Source: Planctomycetota bacterium (GTDB lineage: Bacteria; Planctomycetota; Planctomycetia; Isosphaerales; Isosphaeraceae). Taken from it: a stretch of DNA of 5,577 bases. This document shows positions 1-5,544 of the stretch, in pieces. Positions within the stretch are counted from its first letter, which is position 1. Each line of letters begins with the position of its first letter. The stretch spans positions 1-5,577 of the forward strand of contig JAKBCQ010000233.1 in assembly GCA_021807585.1 (NCBI GenBank). The letters are read 5' to 3'. Both the position numbers and the translations under genes were made by a program. The notes under the pieces are model-generated. The model ran no database searches and had not been told where the DNA came from. It saw only the letters and a list, made by a program, of their open reading frames with translations.

Positions 1-360
1 GAGATAATGTGTATTATAAATGTTCATTTTCTCGGCGGGAATATCTGAGAATTCGTTGACGTTTCGCGCCCCCCGCAGCGCGACGTACGCCTGAACCGAC
101 CGCATCCGTTCGAGCTCGAACGCGCCGATCAGTTTCATCTGAGGTTCCGAGCCGCGAAGGATAAGCTCGCGCATCAATCTTGAATCTTTCACGTCGATGA
201 GCGCATGCGCGCCGATCCTCGCCGCCTTTCGCGCGATCAGCCGCGGCAGAGTGATGTCTTCGAGGTCGAAGCACTCGACGAGGATCGCCTCGCCGGCTTG
301 TAAACGCGTCGAATGACCGATCAGCGTATCGGCGAGCGTTTCCCAACGTGGATCGGGCAT
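1..360 (-). CDS. M29-family metallo-aminopeptidase, N-terminal part (gene runs off the left edge)
   Basis: Reading the complement from an ATG at 360-358 gives 120 codons without a stop to the window edge. The protein opens MPDPRWETLADTLIGHST and continues with LQAGEAILVE (residues 20-29), a PRLIARKAARIGAH segment and, near residues 95-115, ALRGARNVNEFSDIPAEKM. This matches the N-terminal pattern of M29 aminopeptidases (thermophilic aminopeptidase T / AmpS / PepS): DPR..KLA..L..YS, then the (E)N.NE.SD.P.EKM block. These are cytoplasmic, metal-dependent exopeptidases that remove N-terminal amino acids from peptides. Their metal ligands (Glu, His, Asp) lie in the C-terminal domain, which is outside the window, so activity cannot be judged. 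The start is well fixed: an in-frame TGA lies at 375-373 and a weak purine-rich GAGAAAGA (374-367) sits just upstream. A full-length protein would be expected near 360-410 residues. The gene is divergent from the SDR gene. Confidence 0.85.
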   Translation of the reverse strand, partial: MPDPRWETLADTLIGHSTRLQAGEAILVECFDLEDITLPRLIARKAARIGAHALIDVKDSRLMRELILRGSEPQMKLIGAFELERMRSVQAYVALRGARNVNEFSDIPAEKMNIYNTHYL

Positions 361-384
361 CGTTAATCTTTCTCAATCGGGGCG

Positions 385-417
385 AGCGGACGATTGCGAC
401 GGTTTCAAGCGTCCGTT
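385..417. repeat. Imperfect inverted repeat in the divergent intergenic region
   Basis: CGGACG (387-392) is the exact reverse complement of CGTCCG (410-415), with a 17-base spacer. One G-T and one A-T pair extend the arms outward to 385 and 417. It lies between the two divergent genes, inside the predicted leader of the aminopeptidase transcript and upstream of the SDR promoter. It could be an operator half-site pair or an mRNA hairpin. A 6-bp arm in GC-rich DNA can also arise by chance. Confidence 0.25.
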
Positions 418-424
418 AAGCTTT

Positions 425-451
425 TTGCTCGGGTCGAGGCTCGTGTATTAT
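425..451 (+). promoter_or_regulatory. Candidate sigma70-like promoter for the SDR gene
   Basis: TTGCTC (425-430) resembles a -35 box. TATTAT (446-451), five of six matches to TATAAT, follows after 15 bases; the alternative TATGCT (449-454) gives an 18-base spacer. This is the most AT-rich point of an otherwise GC-rich gap. Transcription would start near 458-462 and leave a leader of about 140 bases before the GTG at 601. The 15-base spacing is short of the ideal 17, so the match is moderate, and planctomycete promoter rules are poorly known. Confidence 0.4.
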
Positions 452-475
452 GCTCGGATCAAGCGAATCGGGCAA
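447..475 (-). promoter_or_regulatory. Candidate sigma70-like promoter for the aminopeptidase gene
   Basis: On the complement, TTGCCC (475-470; four of six matches to TTGACA) is followed after exactly 17 bases by CATAAT (452-447; five of six matches to TATAAT). Transcription would start near 440 and leave a leader of about 80 bases before the ATG at 360. The -10 box occupies almost the same bases as the plus-strand TATTAT, so the two promoters overlap and probably exclude one another. This is the better-spaced of the pair. Confidence 0.4.
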
Positions 476-586
476 CGTCGACCGCTGAGACGACCCCGGC
501 GAATCGCGGAGTCGAGACCGCACACGATCGCGGCGACAAGCAAAAACCAGCCAAAAGCGGGCCCGGGCTCGCTCCCAAAGCCTTTC

Positions 587-590
587 GGAG
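587..590 (+). promoter_or_regulatory. Ribosome binding site that fixes the SDR start
   Basis: GGAG lies 10 bases before the GTG at 601. The reading frame is also open upstream (from at least 394), but the protein it would add (about 69 residues, rich in Arg, Ala and Thr) does not look like any SDR part. SDRs of this family begin a few residues before the beta-1 strand GKVAIVTGG, as seen from the GTG. This favours 601 as the true start. Confidence 0.65.
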
Positions 591-600
591 ACGAATCGCG

Positions 601-1368
601 GTGAATCCATTCAACCTGGCGGGCAAAGTCGCGATCGTGACCGGCGGCAACGGCGGAATCGGCCTCGGTATGGCTCGAGGCCTCGCCGAAGCCGGCGCCA
701 AAATCGCAATCGTCGGCCGCGATCAAGCCAAGAGCACCGCCGCCGCGGCCGATTTAACCGCTTCCACCGGCGCCGAGGCCCTCCCCTTCATCGCCGACGT
801 CTCGGTCTCCGCGCAGGTCGAACGCGTCGTCGCCGAAATCGTCACGCGCATGAAGCGCATTGATATTTTGATTAACAACGCGGGAATCAACATCCGCAAG
901 CCGCCGCAGGATCTTTCCGAGGACGATTGGCGCAACGTGATCGACGTCAACCTGACGAGCGCGTTCCTCATGTCGAAGACGGTTTATCCCGAGCTCAAAC
1001 GAGCGGGAGGCGGCAAGATCATCAACATCGGCAGCATGACTTCGATCTTCGGCGCCGGGTTCGCCGCCGCCTACGCCACGAGCAAGGGCGGAATCGTCCA
1101 GTTGAGCAAGAGCCTGGCGCTCGCGTGGGCCGAGGATAACATCCAGGTCAACGCGATCCTCCCCGGCTGGTTCGATACCGATCTCACCGAGCGCGCTCGG
1201 GCCGAAATCTCCGGCCTCCACGAACGCGTCCTCGCGCGCATCCCCCACGGTCGCTGGGGAAAACCCGAAGATATCGCCGGGACCGCGGTTTGGCTCGCCT
1301 CTCCCGCGAGCCATTATGTCACCGGAATCGCCGTCGCGGTCGACGGCGGCTACACCGCGATGCTATGA
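601..1368 (+). CDS. Classical short-chain dehydrogenase/reductase (SDR)
   Basis: A 255-residue NAD(P)-dependent oxidoreductase with every classical SDR hallmark. The nucleotide-binding TGGNGGIG motif is at residues 14-21, an acidic D66-V67 after beta-3, NNAG at 92-95, catalytic Asn117, Ser145, and Tyr158/Lys162 in YATSK. A PGW motif sits at 188-190 and the C-terminus shows the usual VTG...VDGGY ending. Length is normal for the family (about 250). The sequence VGRD at residues 38-41 places Arg40 after beta-2, where FabG-like enzymes that prefer NADP(H) often carry Arg; this cofactor preference is inference. The closest family style is the gluconate 5-dehydrogenase / 2-deoxy-D-gluconate 3-dehydrogenase / 'glucose 1-dehydrogenase' group (N-terminal NPF.L.GKVA, late GRWG.PEDIAG). 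Substrate cannot be assigned from sequence alone, but a sugar or sugar acid is plausible. The gene is divergent from the aminopeptidase and 142 bases ahead of the phosphorylase. Confidence 0.95.
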   Translation: MNPFNLAGKVAIVTGGNGGIGLGMARGLAEAGAKIAIVGRDQAKSTAAAADLTASTGAEALPFIADVSVSAQVERVVAEIVTRMKRIDILINNAGINIRKPPQDLSEDDWRNVIDVNLTSAFLMSKTVYPELKRAGGGKIINIGSMTSIFGAGFAAAYATSKGGIVQLSKSLALAWAEDNIQVNAILPGWFDTDLTERARAEISGLHERVLARIPHGRWGKPEDIAGTAVWLASPASHYVTGIAVAVDGGYTAML

Positions 1369-1388
1369 AGCTTAAACATCGCTTCGCG

Positions 1389-1415
1389 CCGCGGCCCGAC
1401 GGGTCTTGGCCGCGG
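1389..1415 (+). terminator. GC-rich stem-loop after the SDR gene, possible terminator
   Basis: CCGCGGCC (1389-1396) and GGCCGCGG (1408-1415) form a perfect 8-bp stem with an 11-base loop, beginning 21 bases after the SDR stop codon. No T-run follows, so it is not a standard intrinsic terminator. It could stop transcription with other factors or protect the mRNA 3' end. The right arm overlaps the candidate -35 box of the next gene. Confidence 0.4.
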
Positions 1416-1434
1416 AACCGCGATCGTCCATACT
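1406..1434 (+). promoter_or_regulatory. Candidate promoter for the phosphorylase gene
   Basis: TTGGCC (1406-1411) and CATACT (1429-1434) each match the sigma70 consensus at four of six bases and are spaced by 17 bases. They lie about 75 bases ahead of the phosphorylase ATG. The -35 box lies mostly in the right arm of the stem-loop. The match is weak and rests on pattern alone. Confidence 0.25.
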
Positions 1435-1499
1435 GTTCGTTTCCCAAATCGGGGACGGGAGCCGGCGGCGGCTCATCCGTTTTGGGGTGTCCGAAAACC

Positions 1500-1504
1500 G
1501 GGAG
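1500..1504 (+). promoter_or_regulatory. Ribosome binding site that fixes the phosphorylase start
   Basis: GGGAG is placed 6 bases before the ATG at 1511. The frame is open further upstream, with a TTG at 1406 and a GTG at 1487. Neither has a comparable site, and the extra 35 residues do not resemble the family N-terminus. This supports 1511 as the start. Confidence 0.7.
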
Positions 1505-1510
1505 CTGTTC

Positions 1511-3655
1511 ATGATTTGGGGTCAGGCGGATCTGCTCGAAAAGCTGAGGGAATTGGCGCGTAACTTCTGGTGGACATGGCAGCCCAACGTCGTCGAGTTG
1601 TTCCGCGAACTCGACCCGGCGCTCTGGCGTGAAACGGGTCACAACCCCGTCGAGTTCCTCCAAAAACTCTCGCACGACCAGCTCTCCAAACGTGCGTCCG
1701 AAATGGCGCTCCACTCGCGCGTCGATTACGCCTTCCGGCGCTTGAACGAATACCTCAAAAACGAAGACTCCTGGGGCGCCACTTACGCATCGATGTTCCG
1801 CGCCCGCCCCGTCGCGTACTTCTCGGCCGAGTTCGGCCTCCACGAAAGCCTGCCGATCTACTCGGGAGGTCTCGGCGTCCTCGCGGGCGATCACCTCAAA
1901 AGCGCCAGCGATCTCGGCGTCCCCTTGGTCGGCATCGGGCTCTTTTACGCGCAAGGATATTTTCGCCAGTCGCTCGACGATAAAGGCTGGCAAATCGAGA
2001 ATTATTTAAACGCCGATCCCAAACTCCTCCCCGTCGACCCCGCGCTTGGACCCGACGGCAAACCCGTGATCGTTCGCGTCGAAACGCAAAGCGGCGTGCT
2101 CCAGGCGCGGGTTTGGCGCGTCGAAGTCGGTCGCACTTCGCTCCTCCTCCTCGACTCGAACGTCCCCGAGAACAGCGAATCCGATCGCGCCCTCACCGCA
2201 CGACTCTACGGCGGCGACGCCCGCGTCCGCATCCGCCAAGAACTCCTCCTCGGCGTCGGCGGTGTCCGCGCCCTCCAGGCGCTCAATATCGATCCGTCGG
2301 TTCTCCACTTGAATGAAGGTCATAGCGCCTTCGCGGTTCTCGAAATGATCCGGTTCATGATGGAATCGGAGGAGATCCCCTTCGGCGAGGCCGTCCGCGA
2401 CGTCGCGGCGCGAACCGTCTTCACCACCCACACCCCCGTCGCCGCGGGACACGATCGCTTCGGCGCATCGCTCATCGATGAACACCTTGGCAAACTCCGC
2501 GAAAGCCTCAGGCTCTCGCACGAAGACTTCATGGGGCTCGGTCGCGTCTTCCCGGGAGACAGCGGCGAACCCTTCTGCATGACCGTCCTCGCTCTCAAAC
2601 TCTCACGCCACGCCAACGGAGTGAGCGCACTCCACGGCCAGGTTTCGCGACGCATGTGGCAGCCCCTCTACCCCCAACTCTCCGAAGAACAAGTGCCGAT
2701 CGGACACATCACCAACGGCGTCCACGCGCTCTCCTGGATCGCCCCCCAGATGCTCGTCATCTACAACAGCTACCTCGGAGGCGGATGGGAACGACGCATG
2801 CGCCATCCCGAAGCCTGGACGGACGTCCACAAAATCGAGGACGGCGAGCTTTGGGAAACGCACCAGATCCTCAAGGCGCAGATGATCGAATTCATCCGCC
2901 GCCGCCTCGTCGAGCAATACACCAGACGCAAAGAACCCCCCGAAATCCTCGAAAAAGTGAGCCAGGCTCTCGATCTCGAAGTGCTGACGCTCGGCTTCGC
3001 ACGCCGCTTCGCCACCTATAAACGCGCAGGGCTCGTCTTGCTCGACGCCGAACGGATCGCTCGCATCGTCAATTCCAGCAATCGACCGATCCAACTCGTC
3101 TTCGCCGGCAAGGCGCATCCCGAAGATCACCTCGGCAAAGAACTGATCCAGGCGATCGCCCACATGGCCCGCGACGACCGCTTCTCGCATCGGCTTGTGT
3201 TCATTGAAGATTATGATATGAACACGGCCCGCCAACTCGTCCAGGGGGTCGACGTTTGGCTCAACAACCCCCGCAGGCCCCAGGAGGCCAGCGGAACCTC
3301 GGGCGAAAAGGCTTTGCTTAATGGAGTGCTTAATTGTTCAATCTTGGACGGTTGGTGGGCCGAGGCGTACGACGGTTCGAACGGCTTCTCGATCGGCCGC
3401 GGACGTTCGCACTCGAACCCCGCCACCCAGGACGAGCGCGACCATCGCGAGCTGCTCGAAACGTTGACGAATGAAGTTGTGCCGCTTTATTATGATCGGG
3501 ACGCGTCCAATCTGCCGCGCGGCTGGATCAAACGTCAAAAGGCCGCGCTCCGGTCGCTCGCCTGGCGGTTCAACGCCGATCGGATGGTGATGGATTACGT
3601 GCAAAACGCGTACCTTCCGGCCGCCGGCGGACTCCCGTGCGAAGTCGGCAAGTAA
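1511..3655 (+). CDS. glgP: Alpha-glucan (glycogen) phosphorylase, DUF3417-containing type
   Basis: A 714-residue GT35 phosphorylase that releases glucose-1-phosphate from glycogen or maltodextrin ends using phosphate and pyridoxal phosphate (PLP), in the cytoplasm. The N-terminus (residues 5-100) fits DUF3417: NFWWTWQPN..ELFRELDP..W...GHNPVEFL. Then come ARPVAYFSAEFG and IYSGGLGVLAGDHLKSASDL, followed by LHLNEGHSAFAVLE, FTTHTPVAAGHDRF and ITNGVHALSW. In the C-terminal half, RRFATYKRAG has Arg499 and Lys504 aligned with the phosphate-contacting Arg569/Lys574 of muscle phosphorylase, FAGKAHPED starts at residue 531, and EDYDMNTARQL follows. The PLP-binding segment EASGTSGEKALLNG puts the Schiff-base lysine at Lys600, then LDGWWAEAYDGSNGF. 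The end (VPLYYDRD..LPRGWI, then YVQNAYLP) fits the normal close of the family core, so the gene is intact. It is shorter than the ~830-860-residue forms seen in some phyla, apparently through lack of a C-terminal extension. The N-terminus has no Ser14-like site as in the animal enzyme. The kinase gene follows after 98 bases. Confidence 0.96.
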   Translation: MIWGQADLLEKLRELARNFWWTWQPNVVELFRELDPALWRETGHNPVEFLQKLSHDQLSKRASEMALHSRVDYAFRRLNEYLKNEDSWGATYASMFRARPVAYFSAEFGLHESLPIYSGGLGVLAGDHLKSASDLGVPLVGIGLFYAQGYFRQSLDDKGWQIENYLNADPKLLPVDPALGPDGKPVIVRVETQSGVLQARVWRVEVGRTSLLLLDSNVPENSESDRALTARLYGGDARVRIRQELLLGVGGVRALQALNIDPSVLHLNEGHSAFAVLEMIRFMMESEEIPFGEAVRDVAARTVFTTHTPVAAGHDRFGASLIDEHLGKLRESLRLSHEDFMGLGRVFPGDSGEPFCMTVLALKLSRHANGVSALHGQVSRRMWQPLYPQLSEEQVPIGHITNGVHALSWIAPQMLVIYNSYLGGGWERRMRHPEAWTDVHKIEDGELWETHQILKAQMIEFIRRRLVEQYTRRKEPPEILEKVSQALDLEVLTLGFARRFATYKRAGLVLLDAERIARIVNSSNRPIQLVFAGKAHPEDHLGKELIQAIAHMARDDRFSHRLVFIEDYDMNTARQLVQGVDVWLNNPRRPQEASGTSGEKALLNGVLNCSILDGWWAEAYDGSNGFSIGRGRSHSNPATQDERDHRELLETLTNEVVPLYYDRDASNLPRGWIKRQKAALRSLAWRFNADRMVMDYVQNAYLPAAGGLPCEVGK

Positions 3656-3669
3656 CCCGCAATCGGCCC

Positions 3670-3697
3670 GCGGCGATCGATCGACCTCGGTCGCCGC
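3670..3697 (+). terminator. Stem-loop after the phosphorylase gene, possible terminator
   Basis: GCGGCGATCG (3670-3679) pairs with CGGTCGCCGC (3688-3697) over 10 bp with one G-U pair and an 8-base loop. It starts 14 bases after the phosphorylase stop. No T-run follows, so factor-independent termination is doubtful. If it does end transcripts, the kinase gene would need its own promoter; I see no convincing one in the remaining 56 bases. Confidence 0.45.
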
Positions 3698-3711
3698 TAG
3701 AGGGGCGCATC

Positions 3712-3725
3712 ACGCGAAAACGCGT
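3712..3725 (+). repeat. Small hairpin in the leader of the kinase gene
   Basis: ACGCG (3712-3716) and CGCGT (3721-3725) form a perfect 5-bp stem around an AAAA loop. It lies 28 bases before the kinase ATG and upstream of its ribosome binding site, so it need not block translation. A short stem like this may be chance in GC-rich DNA. Confidence 0.3.
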
Positions 3726-3738
3726 ACGGCTCAATTCT

Positions 3739-3744
3739 TAAGGG
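3739..3744 (+). promoter_or_regulatory. Ribosome binding site of the kinase gene
   Basis: TAAGGG precedes the ATG at 3754 by 9 bases. It agrees with a start from which the protein reads MIGQKLGSFQIESKLGAG, with the usual short lead into the kinase glycine-rich loop. Confidence 0.6.
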
Positions 3745-3753
3745 TGTCGAACG

Positions 3754-5544
3754 ATGATCGGCCAGAAGCTGGGATCGTTTCAAATCGAGTCGAAGCTCGG
3801 CGCGGGAGCGATGGGCGTCGTCTACAAAGGGACAAACGTCAATACCGGACGCCCCGCGGCGATCAAGCTCATCACCACCGAATACGCTCAACGAGGCAAC
3901 GCCGCCGAACGCTTCAAACGCGAGTCCGAGATCCTTCAGCAATTCCGTCATCCCAATATCGTCCGCCTCCTCGCCGTCGGCCGCTACCAGGGAACCGCGT
4001 ACTTCGCGATGGAATACGTCGCGGGGAAAACCCTCGAAACGATGCTTGAGGAAAAAGAATGCGTCCCCTGGCTCGAAACCGTCGATCTCTCCATCCAAAC
4101 ATGCGAGGCGCTTCAATACGCTCATGAACGAGGCGTCGTCCACCGCGACCTCAAACCCTCGAACCTCATGATCAACGAAGAGGGACAAATCAAACTCGCC
4201 GATTTCGGCATCGCCAAAGACCTCGACGCCACCGCGCTCACCGACCCGGGACGTACCCTCGGAACCGCCGCCTACATGGCGCCCGAACAAATCCGCGGTA
4301 CTCCCGAAGTCAGCCATAAAACCGACTTATATGCCTTGGGTATTTTGATGTTTCAGATGCTCACGGGTAAACCGCCGTTCTCGGCGGGATCGGTCGCGGC
4401 TCTGATGCACGCGCATCTGACCGCCGTTCCCCCGCGGGTGAGCGATAAAAATCCCGAGATCCCCAAGGCGCTCGACGATCTCGTCTTCGCGATGATGGCC
4501 AAAGACCCCACCGCCCGCCCGTGGGACGCTCAGGCCGTCGAACAAACCCTCCGCGACCTCCGCGATAAAGCGTCGCGCAACGAGGCGATCGCCATGGTGC
4601 GAGCCGAAATGCCCACCGTCGATATCGGTAAATCAACAAGTAAATCCTCGAAGCAGGATTTGAAATCCAAGAAAAAAAGGAAATCTTCAAAAGAATTTCC
4701 GATCACTCGTGGACAGATCGAAACCGCGTCGCTCGTCGCGCTTTTGTTGATCGTCGGCGGAGCGATCGCGTATTTCCTCTGGCCGCCGAGCGCCGGCTAT
4801 CTCGTCAAACAGGCCGAGCCGCTCATGGCGAGCACGCAATACAGCGATTGGATCACCGCCAAAACCGATTATCTCGACGAACTCGAACGCCGTTTCCCCG
4901 ATCATCCCTATCGCGAGAAAACCGAGCCCTGGCTCGATCGGATCGCGATCGAAAAGGCTCGGAGCCGCGCCGGCGTGATCGAGAACCGCAATCTCACGAG
5001 CTTCAGCCGCCCCAAAGGCCAAACCGAACAAATGTATTATGAAGTGTTTGAAAAAGTGGCGCAAGAATCGAAAGAGCACCGCGACGTCGAAGCCGTCAAA
5101 GTTTGGCGCGGGCTCGCCGACGCGCTCAAGAACGACCGCGCCGAACGGGGCTGGTATCTGCTGGCGCGCGAACGCGCCGATCAGCTCGATAAAAAAATCG
5201 ACGATCGTCGCGCCGAGGTCGAAAGACAACTCAAACACGCCGAGGATCTTGTGATCAACGGACGCCTCGCCGACGCCAACCGGGTTCAAGAAGAAACGAT
5301 CAAAGAGTTCGAGAAATATCCCGAATTGAGCGATATGATCATGAAAGCGAAAACCGAGCTCGCGGCGCGTTCTCCCAAGCCCCCCGCCGAATCGGGCGAC
5401 GAAGCGACGAAAGACAAAGCGAAACCCAAGTCCGAAGCCGAGGCCGAAGCCGAAGTCCCGGCGGCCTCGACCCGAGCCGACGCCGCGACGAAACCAAAAC
5501 CCGACACGCCCCCGAAGGCCCCCGTCCCCAAGCCCGAATCCTAG
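3754..5544 (+). CDS. Membrane-anchored Hanks-type Ser/Thr protein kinase with helical extracytoplasmic C-terminus
   Basis: A 596-residue kinase that transfers ATP phosphate to Ser/Thr of target proteins. The catalytic domain spans roughly residues 9-269: glycine loop GAGAMG (16-21), Lys38 in AAIK, helix-C Glu57, HRDLKPSN (130-137, catalytic Asp132), DFG (150-152) and APE (176-178). The activation loop carries Thr160, Thr163, Thr168 and Thr171, and Arg255 in KDPTARPW closes the C-lobe. No key residue is missing, and HRD makes it an RD kinase of the kind switched on by activation-loop phosphorylation. A Lys/Ser-rich juxtamembrane segment (293-313) precedes one transmembrane helix (about 324-343, ending YFLWPP). 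By the positive-inside rule the kinase is cytoplasmic and residues 345-596 face outward. That outer part is predicted helical, with a likely coiled coil (about 470-535), and ends in a Pro/Lys/Glu/Ala-rich tail (540-596). I see no PASTA, WD40, NHL or TPR pattern I can name. Ligand and targets are unknown. The gene follows the phosphorylase on the same strand. Confidence 0.95.
   Translation: MIGQKLGSFQIESKLGAGAMGVVYKGTNVNTGRPAAIKLITTEYAQRGNAAERFKRESEILQQFRHPNIVRLLAVGRYQGTAYFAMEYVAGKTLETMLEEKECVPWLETVDLSIQTCEALQYAHERGVVHRDLKPSNLMINEEGQIKLADFGIAKDLDATALTDPGRTLGTAAYMAPEQIRGTPEVSHKTDLYALGILMFQMLTGKPPFSAGSVAALMHAHLTAVPPRVSDKNPEIPKALDDLVFAMMAKDPTARPWDAQAVEQTLRDLRDKASRNEAIAMVRAEMPTVDIGKSTSKSSKQDLKSKKKRKSSKEFPITRGQIETASLVALLLIVGGAIAYFLWPPSAGYLVKQAEPLMASTQYSDWITAKTDYLDELERRFPDHPYREKTEPWLDRIAIEKARSRAGVIENRNLTSFSRPKGQTEQMYYEVFEKVAQESKEHRDVEAVKVWRGLADALKNDRAERGWYLLARERADQLDKKIDDRRAEVERQLKHAEDLVINGRLADANRVQEETIKEFEKYPELSDMIMKAKTELAARSPKPPAESGDEATKDKAKPKSEAEAEAEVPAASTRADAATKPKPDTPPKAPVPKPES
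4629..4700 (+). other. AT-rich, Lys/Ser-coding juxtamembrane segment within the kinase gene
   Basis: By hand count this 72-base stretch is about 31% GC, far below the flanking sequence. It encodes residues 293-316, including nine Lys, one Arg and several Ser/Thr, between the kinase domain and the transmembrane helix. It contains a run of seven A (4672-4678). The composition is mostly forced by Lys codons. It probably serves as a flexible basic anchor at the membrane surface and a site of autophosphorylation (inference). Confidence 0.6.
5434..5455 (+). repeat. Short tandem 6-bp repeat in the kinase C-terminal tail
   Basis: Three tandem copies of GARGCC (5434-5451) and a partial fourth encode the Glu-Ala repeats of the tail (EAEAEAEV). 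The surrounding codons are also Lys/Pro/Ala/Glu-rich, as expected for a disordered tail. Such a unit can gain or lose two residues per copy without breaking the frame. Confidence 0.55.

Noticed and set aside
14..376. Closed minus-strand frame giving a 120-residue Arg-rich protein
   Set aside because: It overlaps the M29 aminopeptidase frame in another phase and has composition typical of a shadow frame in GC-rich DNA, with no recognisable motif.
561..568. Palindrome GCCCGGGC upstream of the SDR as an operator
   Set aside because: An 8-bp palindrome of pure G and C is easily met by chance in this base composition, and it lies downstream of the predicted promoter without other support.
394..600. 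N-terminal extension of the SDR from a TTG at 394
   Set aside because: The added residues are low-complexity and unlike any SDR N-terminus; the GTG at 601 has a GGAG site and the correct family start. The candidate promoter at 425-451 also lies inside the extension.
754..1314. Long minus-strand frame (186 residues) opposite the SDR
   Set aside because: An antisense shadow of a well-supported gene; no family pattern in the translation.
1319..1993. Minus-strand frame (224 residues) bridging the SDR end and the phosphorylase start
   Set aside because: It lies opposite two confident genes and mirrors their codon bias; no recognisable motif.
2603..3235. Minus-strand frame (210 residues) opposite the phosphorylase
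   Set aside because: An antisense shadow of conserved phosphorylase sequence.
3296..3325. GEK in place of GMK in the PLP-lysine segment of the phosphorylase, as a sign of inactivation
   Set aside because: The Schiff-base lysine itself (Lys600) is present, and to my recollection Glu at the preceding position occurs in intact bacterial members of this family.
3697..4317. Minus-strand frame (206 residues) opposite the kinase domain
   Set aside because: An antisense shadow; its bases are fully explained by conserved kinase motifs on the plus strand.
4687..5289. Minus-strand frame (200 residues) opposite the kinase transmembrane and outer region
   Set aside because: An antisense shadow; the plus-strand frame has a start, ribosome binding site and domain order that explain the region.
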